Assembly: GCF_030348825.1 (NCBI RefSeq)
Contig: NZ_JAUCES010000005.1
Location: forward strand, 1,612,001 to 1,676,000
Reading direction: 5' to 3'
DNA from: Fictibacillus sp. b24
Lineage (GTDB): Bacteria; Bacillota; Bacilli; Bacillales; Fictibacillaceae
DNA: 64,000 nucleotides
In this document: positions 8,961 to 17,683 of the stretch, in pieces
Position numbering within the stretch: position 1 is the first letter of the stretch
Layout: each line of letters opens with the position of its first letter
Translations under genes and position numbers: made by a program
The notes under the pieces: model-generated
Databases searched by the model: none
What the model saw: only the letters and a program-made list of their open reading frames with translations
What the model was told of the DNA's origin: nothing

Positions 8961-10091
8961 ATGGTAAATGCAGACCGCTTGTTAAACGAATTTTTAGAGC
9001 TCGTTCAGATTGATTCTGAAACTCGACACGAAAAGGAAATTTCGATCGTACTTAAAAAGAAGTTTGAAGAGCTTGGTGTAGAAGTGTACGAAGACGATGC
9101 GGAGTCAAAAACAGACCACGCCGCAGGAAACTTAATTTGTACATTAAAAGGAAACAAAGAGGGAGTAGATACGATCTATTTCACTTCTCATATGGATACA
9201 GTCACTCCTGGTATTGGGGTTAAACCATCTATTAAAGATGGTTATGTAGTAACAGATGGTACAACGATTCTTGGAGCAGATGACAAAGCGGGACTTGCTG
9301 CAATGTTTGAAGCAATTAAAGTATTGAAAGAGCAAAACATAGCTCATGGTGATATCCAGTTTATTATTACAGTTGGAGAAGAATCAGGATTAGTAGGCGC
9401 AAAAGCGATGGATGCGTCAAAGATCACAGCAAAATACGGCTTTGCGTTAGACAGTGACGGACCGGTAGGAGATATTATCGTTGCAGCTCCAACACAGGCT
9501 AAAGTTCGAGCGACAATCTATGGGAAATCAGCTCACGCGGGTGTAGCTCCTGAAAAAGGTGTATCAGCTATTACAATTGCTGCTAAAGCGATTGCTCGTA
9601 TGCCTCTTGGCAGGATTGATGAAGAAACAACGGCAAACATCGGACATTTCCATGGTGGAGGAACGGGAGAGCAGACAAATATCGTTTGTGATACAGTTTT
9701 TGTCTTAGCTGAAGCTCGTTCATTAATCAATGAAAAAATGGAAGTGCAAACAGCTAAAATGAAAGATGCATATGAATCTGCTGCTGCTGAACTTGGCGGA
9801 CGTGCTGATGTTAAAGTTGAAGTTATGTACCCTGGATTTAAATTTGGTGATGGAGATCACGTTGTTGAGATTGCGAAAAAGGCAGCGGAAAAGATTGGAC
9901 GTCCACACAGACTTCTTCATAGCGGTGGTGGAAGTGATGCTAACATTATTGCAGGTCATGGTATTCCAACAGTTAATTTAGCTGTTGGTTATGAAGAGAT
10001 CCATACAACAAACGAAAGAATGCCTATTGAAGAGCTGACGAAAACAGCAGAGATGGTACTAGCTGTTATAGATGTAGCAGCTAGCGAATGA
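8961..10091 (+). CDS. yqjE: M20-family peptidase (PepT/YqjE-like)
   Basis: Cytoplasmic zinc aminopeptidase of the tripeptidase type, 376 residues. Metal ligands are visible in SHMDTV, GADDKAGLAA and GEESGLVGAKA; HSGGGSDANI forms the C-terminal part of the site. A dimerisation domain (GKSAHAGVAPEKG) splits the catalytic domain. The gene is the last of the mutase block, 18 bp after the carboxyltransferase, as in the yqjD-yqjE pair of B. subtilis. Its metabolic link to methylmalonyl-CoA is not evident. Confidence 0.87.
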   Translation: MVNADRLLNEFLELVQIDSETRHEKEISIVLKKKFEELGVEVYEDDAESKTDHAAGNLICTLKGNKEGVDTIYFTSHMDTVTPGIGVKPSIKDGYVVTDGTTILGADDKAGLAAMFEAIKVLKEQNIAHGDIQFIITVGEESGLVGAKAMDASKITAKYGFALDSDGPVGDIIVAAPTQAKVRATIYGKSAHAGVAPEKGVSAITIAAKAIARMPLGRIDEETTANIGHFHGGGTGEQTNIVCDTVFVLAEARSLINEKMEVQTAKMKDAYESAAAELGGRADVKVEVMYPGFKFGDGDHVVEIAKKAAEKIGRPHRLLHSGGGSDANIIAGHGIPTVNLAVGYEEIHTTNERMPIEELTKTAEMVLAVIDVAASE

Positions 10092-10106
10092 AATAACTTA
10101 TGACGA

Positions 10107-10140
10107 AACTTGGCGGATTTTCGCCAAGTTTTTGTTCTTT
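10107..10140 (+). terminator. intrinsic terminator of the mutase operon
   Basis: AACTTGGCG pairs with CGCCAAGTT, followed by TTTTGTTCTTTT. It ends the block that began at the mutase gene. Confidence 0.9.
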
Positions 10141-10195
10141 TATAGGACATGTTGCCTGTTTTTAATACTTTTATCAATAAATTATCACTTAAAAG

Positions 10196-10225
10196 TTGAC
10201 ATTGTATTTATGATTTATGTAAGAT
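10196..10225 (+). promoter_or_regulatory. SigA-type promoter for MarR/Hpr-like gene
   Basis: TTGACA at 10196-10201 and TAAGAT at 10220-10225 are separated by 18 bp, 65 bp before the regulator start. Confidence 0.5.
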
Positions 10226-10289
10226 GTTTTTATCATATAGATGAAAATATTGGTAATTTAAGAAATCTTATTTCGGGGGAGGAAATGGG

Positions 10290-10787
10290 ATGAGTCAATT
10301 ATCGGACATGCATATGATGGTAAATTATATGCGTGGTGTGTATAAAGTTTTAGAAGAAGATTGGCAGAAATCAGCAAAAGCGATTGGATTAACACAAGCA
10401 GAGCAGCATATTTTATGGATTGTATCTCTCGAAGAAGATATTACGATTTCTAAGATCGCTTATTATGGATTGTGGGATGTATCAACCGTTATGCAGGTTA
10501 TAAAGCGGTTAAAAGACAAAGGTTTTGTTAGATTAGAGAAAAAGAACGAAGACCGTCGTATTTCCTATGTTTACTTAACAGAAGAAGGATTGGAAAAACA
10601 TAAAGAATCAACAAGTTTCAACTGCCAAATTTACGGATTCCTTCAAAAATGGCTGGAAGACGGAAGCAAGCGAGAGTTTTATCGCGAGCTAATTCAATTA
10701 CATAAAGATTTAAATAAACATTTTCATGGTGAAGAATTTGTGGATTGGGTAGAAGATACAGGAAAGCGGCTTCATGAGACAAGGTAG
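10290..10787 (+). CDS. MarR-family regulator, Hpr/ScoC-like
   Basis: A winged-helix DNA-binding protein of 165 residues. The N-terminal helix, the segment LTQAEQHILWIVSLEEDITIS, the recognition helix near WDVSTVMQVIKRL and the wing EKKNEDRRISYVYLT resemble the B. subtilis transition-state regulator Hpr (ScoC). Hpr has the similar HHILWI and VSTAFNFSKKL signatures. ScoC represses proteases and peptide transport; whether this protein does so is inferred only from family. ATG 10290 follows a GGGGAGGAAAT site. Its stop codon lies inside the terminator hairpin. Confidence 0.75.
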   Translation: MSQLSDMHMMVNYMRGVYKVLEEDWQKSAKAIGLTQAEQHILWIVSLEEDITISKIAYYGLWDVSTVMQVIKRLKDKGFVRLEKKNEDRRISYVYLTEEGLEKHKESTSFNCQIYGFLQKWLEDGSKREFYRELIQLHKDLNKHFHGEEFVDWVEDTGKRLHETR

Positions 10788-10805
10788 ATACCTTGTCTTT
10801 TTCTT
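10778..10805 (+). terminator. terminator overlapping the MarR/Hpr-like stop codon
   Basis: The perfect palindrome GACAAGGTAGATACCTTGTC is followed by TTTTTCTTTT. The TAG stop codon at 10785-10787 is part of the hairpin. Confidence 0.9.
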
Positions 10806-10866
10806 TTGTTTTTAAAGCTTGTCCGCTAACATATACTAATAGAAATATTTCAAAAGGAGTGTTCAT

Positions 10867-12042
10867 GTGCATCAGTCACCAGTGTCTAAAAGAAGAATCA
10901 TCTTTCATGTTGACATGAACAGCTTCTATGCTTCTGTAGAAATGGCCGAGAACCCTGATCTCCGAGGAAAGCCCGTTGCTGTAGCCGGAAATGTGGAGGA
11001 ACGTAAAGGTATCATTGTGACTTGCAGCTACGAGGCAAGAGAAAGAGGAGTAAGAACCACGATGCCTCTTTGGCAAGCGAGAAAGCTTTGTCCAAATCTT
11101 GTTGTTGTTCCGCCAGACTTTGGAACATATAAAATATATTCATCACGCATGTTTCAGCTTTTACAAGAATATACAGAATGGGTAGAGCCTGTTTCTATCG
11201 ATGAAGGGTATATGGATGTGACAGACTGCGTACATCCGCTTGAATTGGCAAAAGAGATTCAGACAAGACTGCAGAACGAGCTGAACTTACCATGTTCCAT
11301 TGGTATTGGACCAAATAAATTTTTAGCAAAGACAGCTTCAGATATGAAAAAACCACTGGGTATCACCGTTCTTCGAAAGAGAGATCTTCCTGAAAAGTTA
11401 TGGCCGCTGCAAGTAGGTGAGATGCATGGAATCGGAAAGAAAACAGAAGAAAAGTTAAATAAATACGGAATATTTACAGTTAAAGATTTAGCAGAAGCTA
11501 TTGATTATGAGCTGAAGCACCGTTTTGGAATTAACGGAATCAAAATGAAAGAAAGAGCAAATGGCATCGATCCCCGCCCTGTAGACCCTAGTTCTGCCAG
11601 TGATTATCGATCTATCGGGAGTTCAACAACATTAAGTGAAGACTTACTCTCTGTAATAGAAGCAGAATCCGTTTTTAAACGATTAGCGGAAAAAGTTGAA
11701 ACTCGATTAAAAACAAAGGGGTATGTTGCCTTAACACTTGCAATCACGATTCGATACAGTGACAGAAAAACAATCACAAGAAGTAAGATGCTTCCGAATG
11801 CTACTCAGCATTCTGTTGAAATACAAAAAACAGCTCTAGATCTCTTTCATCGTCACTGGAATCATGATCCAGTCCGTCTTTTGGGCATCACTGCTACAGA
11901 AGTGGTCGAAAAGGAACATGCGACTTATCAGCTTGATTTATTCTCTGTAGAAAAGAACGAAAAAGATGCTTTGCTTCATGATGTATTATCATCCATCGAA
12001 AGGAAACATGGTGAAGGGATCATTAAAAGGGGAAATAAGTAG
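10867..12042 (+). CDS. dinB: DNA polymerase IV (Y family)
   Basis: Error-prone translesion polymerase, 391 residues, orthologous by position to B. subtilis YqjH/PolY1. Metal-binding residues are in FHVDMNSFYASVE and SIDEGYMDVT. Helix-hairpin-helix motifs appear in MHGIGKKTEEKLNKYGI, and a little-finger domain follows. The C-terminus contains YQLDLFS, a likely beta-clamp-binding peptide of the QLxLF type. The GTG start follows AAAAGGAG. No LexA box was seen upstream, in contrast to the second Y-family polymerase in this window. Confidence 0.92.
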   Translation: MHQSPVSKRRIIFHVDMNSFYASVEMAENPDLRGKPVAVAGNVEERKGIIVTCSYEARERGVRTTMPLWQARKLCPNLVVVPPDFGTYKIYSSRMFQLLQEYTEWVEPVSIDEGYMDVTDCVHPLELAKEIQTRLQNELNLPCSIGIGPNKFLAKTASDMKKPLGITVLRKRDLPEKLWPLQVGEMHGIGKKTEEKLNKYGIFTVKDLAEAIDYELKHRFGINGIKMKERANGIDPRPVDPSSASDYRSIGSSTTLSEDLLSVIEAESVFKRLAEKVETRLKTKGYVALTLAITIRYSDRKTITRSKMLPNATQHSVEIQKTALDLFHRHWNHDPVRLLGITATEVVEKEHATYQLDLFSVEKNEKDALLHDVLSSIERKHGEGIIKRGNK

Positions 12043-12059
12043 CAGGAGCTGAGGATATT

Positions 12060-12713
12060 ATGATCTCAAAAAAAAGCTTGATCAAAACGGTTGTATTAAC
12101 TGCTGTTTGTCTTGGCCTTTTTATTATGTTTGCATTTATTTATAAACAGTCCAGAGTAGAAATATTTGATGTCTGGGCGATGAAAAACATTTCTGACATT
12201 CACCAGCCTGTTTTAATTGATGTTTTTACATTTTTCACAAACTCAGCATCAAAGCCTTATCAGTATGCAATTTTTATCTTTTTTGCTGTGATCTGGCTCG
12301 TCGGCGAAAAAAAATGGATAGAGCCATTTGTTTTAGGTGTATGCCTTTTTGGAATTCGTTTTGAAAATCAATGGTTTAAGAATTGGTTTGAGAGAGACAG
12401 ACCTATGTATGATCGTGTTATTGAAATAACGGGGTATAGCTTCCCGAGCGGTCACGCTATGATTTCCATCGCTTTTTTTGGATTACTTTCTTATCTGCTC
12501 GTTCAAAACTATGCATTTTTGCGCGCTTATAGAAAATATATTTATTTTCTTACCGCACTTTTTATTGGTTTAGTGGGCTTTAGCAGGGTTTATTTAGGTG
12601 TTCATTTCCCAACAGATGTTCTTGGGGGATTTGCTGCTGGCGGAACTTGGCTGCTTTTATGTGTTTTATTATATAAATGGCTCGTTGGACTCGCTAATAG
12701 AAGAGTCCATTGA
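12060..12713 (+). CDS. PAP2-family membrane phosphatase
   Basis: Integral membrane acid phosphatase of 217 residues with five to six helices. It probably acts on phosphatidic acid, phosphatidylglycerophosphate or undecaprenyl pyrophosphate. The three-part signature is complete: KNWFERDRP, then PSGHA, then SRVYLGVHFPTD with catalytic histidines in motifs two and three. It starts 17 bp after dinB and may be cotranscribed with it. The exact lipid substrate cannot be read from sequence. Confidence 0.85.
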   Translation: MISKKSLIKTVVLTAVCLGLFIMFAFIYKQSRVEIFDVWAMKNISDIHQPVLIDVFTFFTNSASKPYQYAIFIFFAVIWLVGEKKWIEPFVLGVCLFGIRFENQWFKNWFERDRPMYDRVIEITGYSFPSGHAMISIAFFGLLSYLLVQNYAFLRAYRKYIYFLTALFIGLVGFSRVYLGVHFPTDVLGGFAAGGTWLLLCVLLYKWLVGLANRRVH

Positions 12714-12758
12714 TAGAGAGATGTTCGAGTAAGACGGTTTGGAGTTCATATGATGTTC

Positions 12759-12855
12759 ATCACATAAAAATCGACCGTGATCACATAAAAAATGAACCTC
12801 ATCACATAAAAAACGAGTGTCATCACATAAAAATAGTCAGTCAATCTATATAAAA
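12759..12855. repeat. intergenic tandem array, 21-bp period
   Basis: ATCACATAAAAA recurs at 12759, 12780, 12801 and 12822, exactly 21 bp apart, with variable 9-bp segments between. A fifth degenerate unit follows. The array occupies the gap between the convergent PAP2 and namA genes. It resembles three other arrays in the window in period but not in unit sequence. Confidence 0.9.
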
Positions 12856-12888
12856 CAAAAACTGGCTCTATCAGAAGAGCCAGTTTCC
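12850..12888 (-). terminator. intrinsic terminator of namA
   Basis: AAACTGGCTC pairs with GAGCCAGTTT around an 8-nt loop. Read on the minus strand it is followed by TTTTGTTTTA, placing it 10 bp after the namA stop. Confidence 0.85.
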
Positions 12889-12898
12889 TATCTACGCG

Positions 12899-13924
12899 TT
12901 ACCAGCCGCGTTCATATTGTTTTGGACTTTGAAGTTCCGTTCCAAGGTCCTCTGCCGCTGATCGTGGCCAATACGGATCTTTAAGGAATTCTCTGCCGAT
13001 AAAAATGAGATCAGCACGGTTGTTTTGCAGAATCTCTTCTGCCTGGCTGCCAGTCGTTATCAATCCTACAGCAGCAGTAGCGATTTCTGCTTCGTTTTTA
13101 ATTTTGTCCGCAAAAGGAACTTGATAGCCAGGGAATGTGTTGATTTTCGCTGGCACAACAGCTCCTGAACTGCAGTCAACAAGGTCAACACCATCTTCTT
13201 TCATCCACTTCGCATACGTTACGAAATCTTCTGGGGTATTCCCTTCAGGGTGATAATCATTTGCTGAAATCCTAACAAATAATGGGCCATCCCACTCTTG
13301 TCTCATTGCGGCGATGATCTCTTTTAAGAAACGGTAGCGGTTTTCCTGGCTTCCTCCATAAGAATCGCTTCTTCTATTGGATAGAGGTGAAAGGAATTCA
13401 TTAATCAGATAGCCGTGTGCCCCGTGGATCTCGAGCACATCGAAGCCTGCTGTCTTCGCTCTTTTTGCAGCAGCCCTAAATTGATTCACCGTTTCTTCAA
13501 TCTGCTGCAGAGTCATTTCTTCCGGTGTTTTCATGTTATCTGAAAAAGCTATGGCAGATGGGGCAATGATGGGTCCGTCAATCATCGCTTTTCGTCCAGC
13601 ATGTGCAATCTGAATAGCGGCTTTTGAACCATTATCCTGAATAGATTTCACGAGCTGAGACAACCCTTCCACATGGCTGTCATCCCATATCCCTAAGTCT
13701 TCCGGGCTGATTCGTCCCTGAGGACTTACAGAGGCTGCCTCTGTCATGATCAAGCCTGTTTGACCGATTGCTCTTGAGGTGTAATGAGTAATATGCCATG
13801 GTGTTACTATTCCATCTTGATCGTAACAAGAATACATACACATAGGTGACATAACGATACGGTTTTTTAACGTAACGTTACGAATCGTTAGCGGTTGAAA
13901 CAATAACGGTTGAATAATAAACAA
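12899..13924 (-). CDS. namA: NADPH dehydrogenase, old yellow enzyme family
   Basis: FMN-dependent ene-reductase closely resembling B. subtilis YqjM, which reduces activated C=C bonds and nitro compounds. In about 341 residues the TIM barrel shows [14 protein letters not shown] with the redox-tuning Cys, HAGRKA, the FMN/active-site stretch [19 protein letters not shown], and [13 protein letters not shown]. The start is unusual: TTG at 13924 directly abuts GGAG, with an AAAGGA eight bases upstream that could serve instead; ATT codons downstream are a less usual alternative. It is convergent with the PAP2 gene. Confidence 0.92.
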   Translation of the reverse strand: MFIIQPLLFQPLTIRNVTLKNRIVMSPMCMYSCYDQDGIVTPWHITHYTSRAIGQTGLIMTEAASVSPQGRISPEDLGIWDDSHVEGLSQLVKSIQDNGSKAAIQIAHAGRKAMIDGPIIAPSAIAFSDNMKTPEEMTLQQIEETVNQFRAAAKRAKTAGFDVLEIHGAHGYLINEFLSPLSNRRSDSYGGSQENRYRFLKEIIAAMRQEWDGPLFVRISANDYHPEGNTPEDFVTYAKWMKEDGVDLVDCSSGAVVPAKINTFPGYQVPFADKIKNEAEIATAAVGLITTGSQAEEILQNNRADLIFIGREFLKDPYWPRSAAEDLGTELQSPKQYERGW

Positions 13925-13984
13925 CTCCTTTTTCCTTTTGACGCAGTAATGTTCACTCGTCCTTCACGTTCATTGTAATTCGTT

Positions 13985-14749
13985 TTACCACCATTTTTGA
14001 AGAAATCTGCTCTTTGTTTTTGTTGATGGATTGTTTAACAGTTGTTTTGCAATGAGGGGATAGTCTGTGATAATGGCTTGTGTACCCCATTCAAAAAAAT
14101 AATTCATCCATTTTTGACTGTTAACTGTATAAGGACGTACTGGAATATTATTTCGTTTAAAGCCTTCCATGATGTATGGATGCAGTGATTTGTAGTTTGG
14201 ATGAGCACTTTGTGAACAGACTGCTTTTACATATTCCCATGGTTCATATAAACCAGAAGAATAGAGGGGAGCGGTCTCGATATATGCGTTCATCTTTCTG
14301 ATCTTGACTAAACTGTAGTGATTAAACGATGAGATAACCGTTCGTTCTTCCATTCCATAATGATGCAATAGCTGCAGCACTTTTTCTTCCAGTCCGTTAT
14401 ACTCAATAATGTTATTTTTTAATTCAATATTTAACAGCATGGGAAGAGGGGAAATCCACTCTAAAAATACCTGCAGAGAGGGGACATGCTCACCGCTAAA
14501 TGATTTTGAAAACCAACTTCCTGCATCTGTCTTGGTTAGCTCTTCATATGTATATTCAATGATATGGCCTTTCTTATTTGTGGTACGATCTAATTTTTCA
14601 TCATGAATGATAACAGGAATACCGTCTTTAGAAAGCTGTACATCTAGTTCGATACCGTCTGCACCATCTTCATATGCCTTTTTGAAGGCTGCCATTGTGT
14701 TCTCAGGACAATGTTTACTAGAACCTCTGTGAGCAAAAATATAAGTCAT
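13985..14749 (-). CDS. glycerophosphodiester phosphodiesterase
   Basis: Hydrolyses glycerophosphodiesters from phospholipid turnover to glycerol-3-phosphate and an alcohol. The 254-residue protein has no signal peptide, so it acts in the cytoplasm. The GDPD TIM-barrel shows FAHRGSSKHCPENTMAAF with the catalytic His and Glu, DGIELDVQLSKDG with metal ligands, and VIIHDEKLDRTT with the second catalytic His. ATG 14749 follows GGAGGG. The gene lies just upstream of namA on the same strand and may be read with it. Confidence 0.9.
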   Translation of the reverse strand: MTYIFAHRGSSKHCPENTMAAFKKAYEDGADGIELDVQLSKDGIPVIIHDEKLDRTTNKKGHIIEYTYEELTKTDAGSWFSKSFSGEHVPSLQVFLEWISPLPMLLNIELKNNIIEYNGLEEKVLQLLHHYGMEERTVISSFNHYSLVKIRKMNAYIETAPLYSSGLYEPWEYVKAVCSQSAHPNYKSLHPYIMEGFKRNNIPVRPYTVNSQKWMNYFFEWGTQAIITDYPLIAKQLLNNPSTKTKSRFLQKWW

Positions 14750-14817
14750 TATATACAGTACCCTCCAAGAGAAATTTAAGATTATAGACAGTATAGGTGA
14801 TAATGAAACATATTGGA

Positions 14818-14850
14818 AATGAAAGAAACCCTTCCTATAATCAGGAAGGG
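14818..14850 (-). terminator. intrinsic terminator of the 59-residue gene
   Basis: CCCTTCCT pairs with AGGAAGGG around a six-base loop; on the minus strand it is followed by TTTCTTTC. It lies 4 bp beyond the stop codon of the upstream small gene. Confidence 0.8.
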
Positions 14851-14854
14851 CAAG

Positions 14855-15034
14855 TTATTTTCTGCGTCTGGAACGCTTCTTCTTTTCTTCTGCTTTATGT
14901 TCTTCGACACTGGCCCCTTTTTCTGTCAGCCAATGGATAAAAACAAGCTCTTTTTCAGTAAGAGATCGTTTTGTGAACTTTTCAAACTGAACGCGCAATT
15001 CAAGGTATCTTTGGGAAATTTCTACTTCTGCCAC
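14855..15034 (-). CDS. small basic protein, 59 residues, function unknown
   Basis: A short minus-strand frame starts with GTG at 15034, 7 nt after GGAGGG, and ends at 14855 directly before a good terminator. The product begins MAEVEISQRYLELRVQFEKF, continues with SLTEKELVFIHWLTEKGASV and ends with a lysine/arginine run (EEKKKRSRRRK). It is predicted to be soluble and helical with a strongly basic tail that could contact nucleic acid. Ribosome binding site, codon pattern and terminator make it convincing as a gene; I do not recognise its family with certainty. Confidence 0.75.
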   Translation of the reverse strand: MAEVEISQRYLELRVQFEKFTKRSLTEKELVFIHWLTEKGASVEEHKAEEKKKRSRRRK

Positions 15035-15174
15035 ATAAATCCCTCCCTAAATCTAGCTCTCTATATTAAATGATAAAGACCAGGGCAAGGGCTTGTCAAT
15101 TTTTTCTAATCGTCAATTTTCGCAGAAGTATCTAGAAAAATGGAGCAAAATAATAAAAAAGGAGTGTATGACTT

Positions 15175-15513
15175 ATGAAAATTCCCTTCAAATTATGTTC
15201 TTTAGTTCTGACAAGCTTTCTTTTGTTCACTTCCGTTCCGATTGCAGTTTCAGCTGCATATCCAGGCACACAGGAACCCGCTTATGCTAAATGGGGCCGG
15301 CTTGCGGTTTTTGAAACAGGTAAACGTTACCCCGATTACGATATTGTAGATTATTTATACGTTGGTCGAACGTTGACACAAAATGGAGATAATATCGAAA
15401 GGTTTAAGCTGTGGATCAAGAAAGGCTCTTCTGAAAAAGGTGTCGTTGTTACGATAACGTTAAGCCCAAATCGTGTTTTTAAGAGTATCTCCTTTCAAGA
15501 GACAGACCGTTAA
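15175..15513 (+). CDS. yqzG: small secreted protein, YqzG/DUF3889-like
   Basis: A 112-residue protein with a clear signal peptide (residues 1-28, hydrophobic core LVLTSFLLFTSVPIAV, cleavage near VSAAYP). The mature part contains YAKWGRLAVFETGKRYP and ERFKLWIKKGSSEKGVVVTITL, resembling the DUF3889 family and B. subtilis YqzG. The role is unknown; by family it is exported. ATG 15175 has GGAG 9-10 nt upstream. The gene is convergent with proI, with only 11 bp between the stops. Confidence 0.75.
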   Translation: MKIPFKLCSLVLTSFLLFTSVPIAVSAAYPGTQEPAYAKWGRLAVFETGKRYPDYDIVDYLYVGRTLTQNGDNIERFKLWIKKGSSEKGVVVTITLSPNRVFKSISFQETDR

Positions 15514-15524
15514 CATCATCCATA

Positions 15525-16346
15525 TCATCCATTCATCTTTCCTAATTCTTCTGAGCGCATTACCGCTTTTTTGATACAAGCTAAAAAAGCATCTTGAACG
15601 TGATATTGATCAAGCTTGCAAATCCCAGCCTCAGTCGTGCCACCGGGGCTAGTGACTTTTCTTCTAAGCTCGATTGGGGATTCTGTTGTTTGTTTCAGCA
15701 TAAGCGCTGCACCGAGAAAGGTTTGAGTTATAAGTGTTTTCGCTTCTTCCTGAGAAAGGTTTAATTCTTCAGCAGCTTTTTGCATAGCTTCAGCAATATA
15801 ATAAATGTAAGCAGGGCCGCTTCCTGAAAGACCTGTCACGATATGTAGTTTGTCCTCAGGTAAGAGTGTAACCGTCCCGATCGTTTTAAACAGTTCAAGT
15901 GATTTTTCAACATGTGCTTTTGTGGCGTATATACCAGCTGAAAGTGCGGTTGCTGAGTATCCAATTGATGCTGATGTATTTGGCATGGCTCTGATTACTG
16001 GATTCTCTTGATTTGTCCATTCTGTAAGGGTTTCTGAAGCGATGCCAGCCATTACGGAAATGATGAGCTGATGCTTTTGAACAAACGGTTTAATGCTTTC
16101 GACCGCACTATACGCATCTTTTGGCTTTACGGCAAGAATAATGATATCTGCATTCACTACTGCTTCTTCTATCGATGAGGCAGGTATCACACCATACTTA
16201 TCTTCAAGTTCTTTAACTCGTTTCGTATTGTTGCGGTTTTTTATCGTAATTAAATCTGCTCGCCACTTTTTTGTTTTGATTAATCCTTCCATGATGGCCT
16301 CAGCCATTGAACCAGCACCAATAAAAGCCATTTTTTCTTTTCCCAC
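15525..16346 (-). CDS. proI: pyrroline-5-carboxylate reductase
   Basis: Last step of proline synthesis: reduces delta-1-pyrroline-5-carboxylate with NADPH. The 273-residue chain opens with the dinucleotide motif IGAGSMAEAIMEGL, has AVKPKD, RAMPNTSASIGYSATAL, the GLSGSGPAYIYYIAEAM helix and the C-terminal signature LRRKVTSPGGTTEAG. It is preceded by a T-box leader with a proline specifier codon, so expression should respond to uncharged tRNA-Pro. It matches B. subtilis ProI (YqjO) by sequence and position. Confidence 0.93.
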   Translation of the reverse strand: MGKEKMAFIGAGSMAEAIMEGLIKTKKWRADLITIKNRNNTKRVKELEDKYGVIPASSIEEAVVNADIIILAVKPKDAYSAVESIKPFVQKHQLIISVMAGIASETLTEWTNQENPVIRAMPNTSASIGYSATALSAGIYATKAHVEKSLELFKTIGTVTLLPEDKLHIVTGLSGSGPAYIYYIAEAMQKAAEELNLSQEEAKTLITQTFLGAALMLKQTTESPIELRRKVTSPGGTTEAGICKLDQYHVQDAFLACIKKAVMRSEELGKMNG

Positions 16347-16372
16347 GATCGATCCCTCCTCAATTTTTGAGT

Positions 16373-16612
16373 ATAAAAAAAACTCCCAGTCCTAAATTAA
16401 AGGACGGATGGGAGTGATCCGTGGTACCACCTTTGTTGGCATTATTGCTTGCCCGCTCAAGATGTCTTTATCGCAGAACTGCGCCAGATTTCTCCAGACT
16501 GCTCCAGGGCAGGTTCGGCAATTCCTTTCCGGTGAAATCTTGCAGCCTATGGATTCCACTCTCTATAAACGGGGGAAGTAGCTTACTAATCCCTTTCAAC
16601 GCATTTATTTAT
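16373..16612 (-). ncRNA. T-box riboswitch, proline specific
   Basis: On the minus strand the leader contains an AGAGAG-type stem I segment and then GAACCTGC, where CCU at 16513-16511 is the likely specifier codon. The conserved T-box core GGTGGTACCACGG follows (plus-strand 16418-16431), and then a terminator with arms ACTCCCA/GTCCT and AGGAC/GGGAGT and an eight-base T run. A proline codon upstream of proI agrees with known T-box control of proline genes in Bacillus. Confidence 0.93.
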
Positions 16613-16705
16613 TGGCCATAATTGGCATTTCTTTTTATATTTTAAAAAACATTATGCTATGATTTCTATATGTATGTCAACTAGTTATTTTAATTGGAGG
16701 AAAAG

Positions 16706-17683
16706 ATGACGAAAAAAGCAACCATAATCCCGATCATTTTGCCTACACCATTTGATGTAGGGCCTGTCAACTGTGTCCTCCTAAAAGGTGATGCAGTTAC
16801 ACTTGTTGATTCCGGTGCAAAAACAGAAGAAAGCAGAGAAATTCTTATTTCTTCCCTAAAGGAACACGGACTCACTTTTAAAGATCTAGATCAATATATT
16901 TGTACACACTATCACCCGGACCATGCCGGACTGTCAAAAGAGATTCAGGATTTTGGTGTTCCTACACTCATGCTGCAAGAAGCTGTTCCTTATGTTAGCG
17001 TGGACCGTGAATTTACGGAGTGGGCAGAATCGTTTTATATGAACCTTTATGATTCTTTTGGAGTACCCAATTCACTAGGCAGAATCGAATTGGTAAAGCT
17101 CCGTAAATATCGAACGTTTTCAAACCCATTCGTTCCTGATATTCTTCCCGCACCAGGGGATGCGGTTCCTGGTCATGAAGGATTTGTCTTTTTAAAGACG
17201 CCTGGTCATGCGCCAGACCATCTGTCGCTTTACAGTGAAAGTGAAGGAATCTTAATCGGCGGTGACGTTCTTTTGCCGCATATTTCATCCAATGCTCTCT
17301 TAGAACCGCCACCAATGGGTGGAACCGAGCGTCCTAAAACGCTGCTTCAATACCGTGAGACTCTTCAACATCTTTTAGCGTTACATTTAGAAATGGTTTA
17401 TCCTGGTCATGGCGAACCTTTTACGAACGCTCACGATTTAATCAGGAAAAGACTTCTCGATCATAATGAGCGGGCAAAAGCTCTTGAACATTTGTTAAGT
17501 GATGAGCCTTTGACCGTATTTGAGCTGTGTGCACGTCTTTTTCCTAAATTATATGAAAAGCAGCTGGGTTTGGTTGTCTCGGAAGTTGCAGGCCACCTTG
17601 ACCTTCTTGAATCTGAAGGAAGAGTGTCAATAGATAAAGAGGAAGCAACTTTTTATTATCGCAGAACAGGAGTTGTAAGATGA
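16706..17683 (+). CDS. yqjP: metallo-beta-lactamase fold hydrolase, YqjP-like
   Basis: A 325-residue binuclear metal hydrolase. The MBL core is visible: VTLVDSGAK, the HxHxDH motif in THYHPDHAGLSKE, TPGHAPDHLSLY with the next His, IGGDVLLPHIS and PGHGEPF. The C-terminal helical region resembles the RNase Z/glyoxalase II-like YqjP group. ATG 16706 follows GGAGG; the preceding in-frame TTG overlaps this site. The natural substrate is not known. Its stop overlaps the next gene's start (ATGA). Confidence 0.85.
   Translation: MTKKATIIPIILPTPFDVGPVNCVLLKGDAVTLVDSGAKTEESREILISSLKEHGLTFKDLDQYICTHYHPDHAGLSKEIQDFGVPTLMLQEAVPYVSVDREFTEWAESFYMNLYDSFGVPNSLGRIELVKLRKYRTFSNPFVPDILPAPGDAVPGHEGFVFLKTPGHAPDHLSLYSESEGILIGGDVLLPHISSNALLEPPPMGGTERPKTLLQYRETLQHLLALHLEMVYPGHGEPFTNAHDLIRKRLLDHNERAKALEHLLSDEPLTVFELCARLFPKLYEKQLGLVVSEVAGHLDLLESEGRVSIDKEEATFYYRRTGVVR

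Noticed and set aside
12759-12842. CRISPR-like array
   Set aside because: Repeat core is 12 bp and the linker only 9 bp, far below CRISPR repeat and spacer sizes, and no cas gene is present. The other 21-bp arrays fail for the same reason.
14813-15073. 86-residue plus-strand frame
   Set aside because: It overlaps the better supported minus-strand 59-residue gene, which has a ribosome binding site and terminator.
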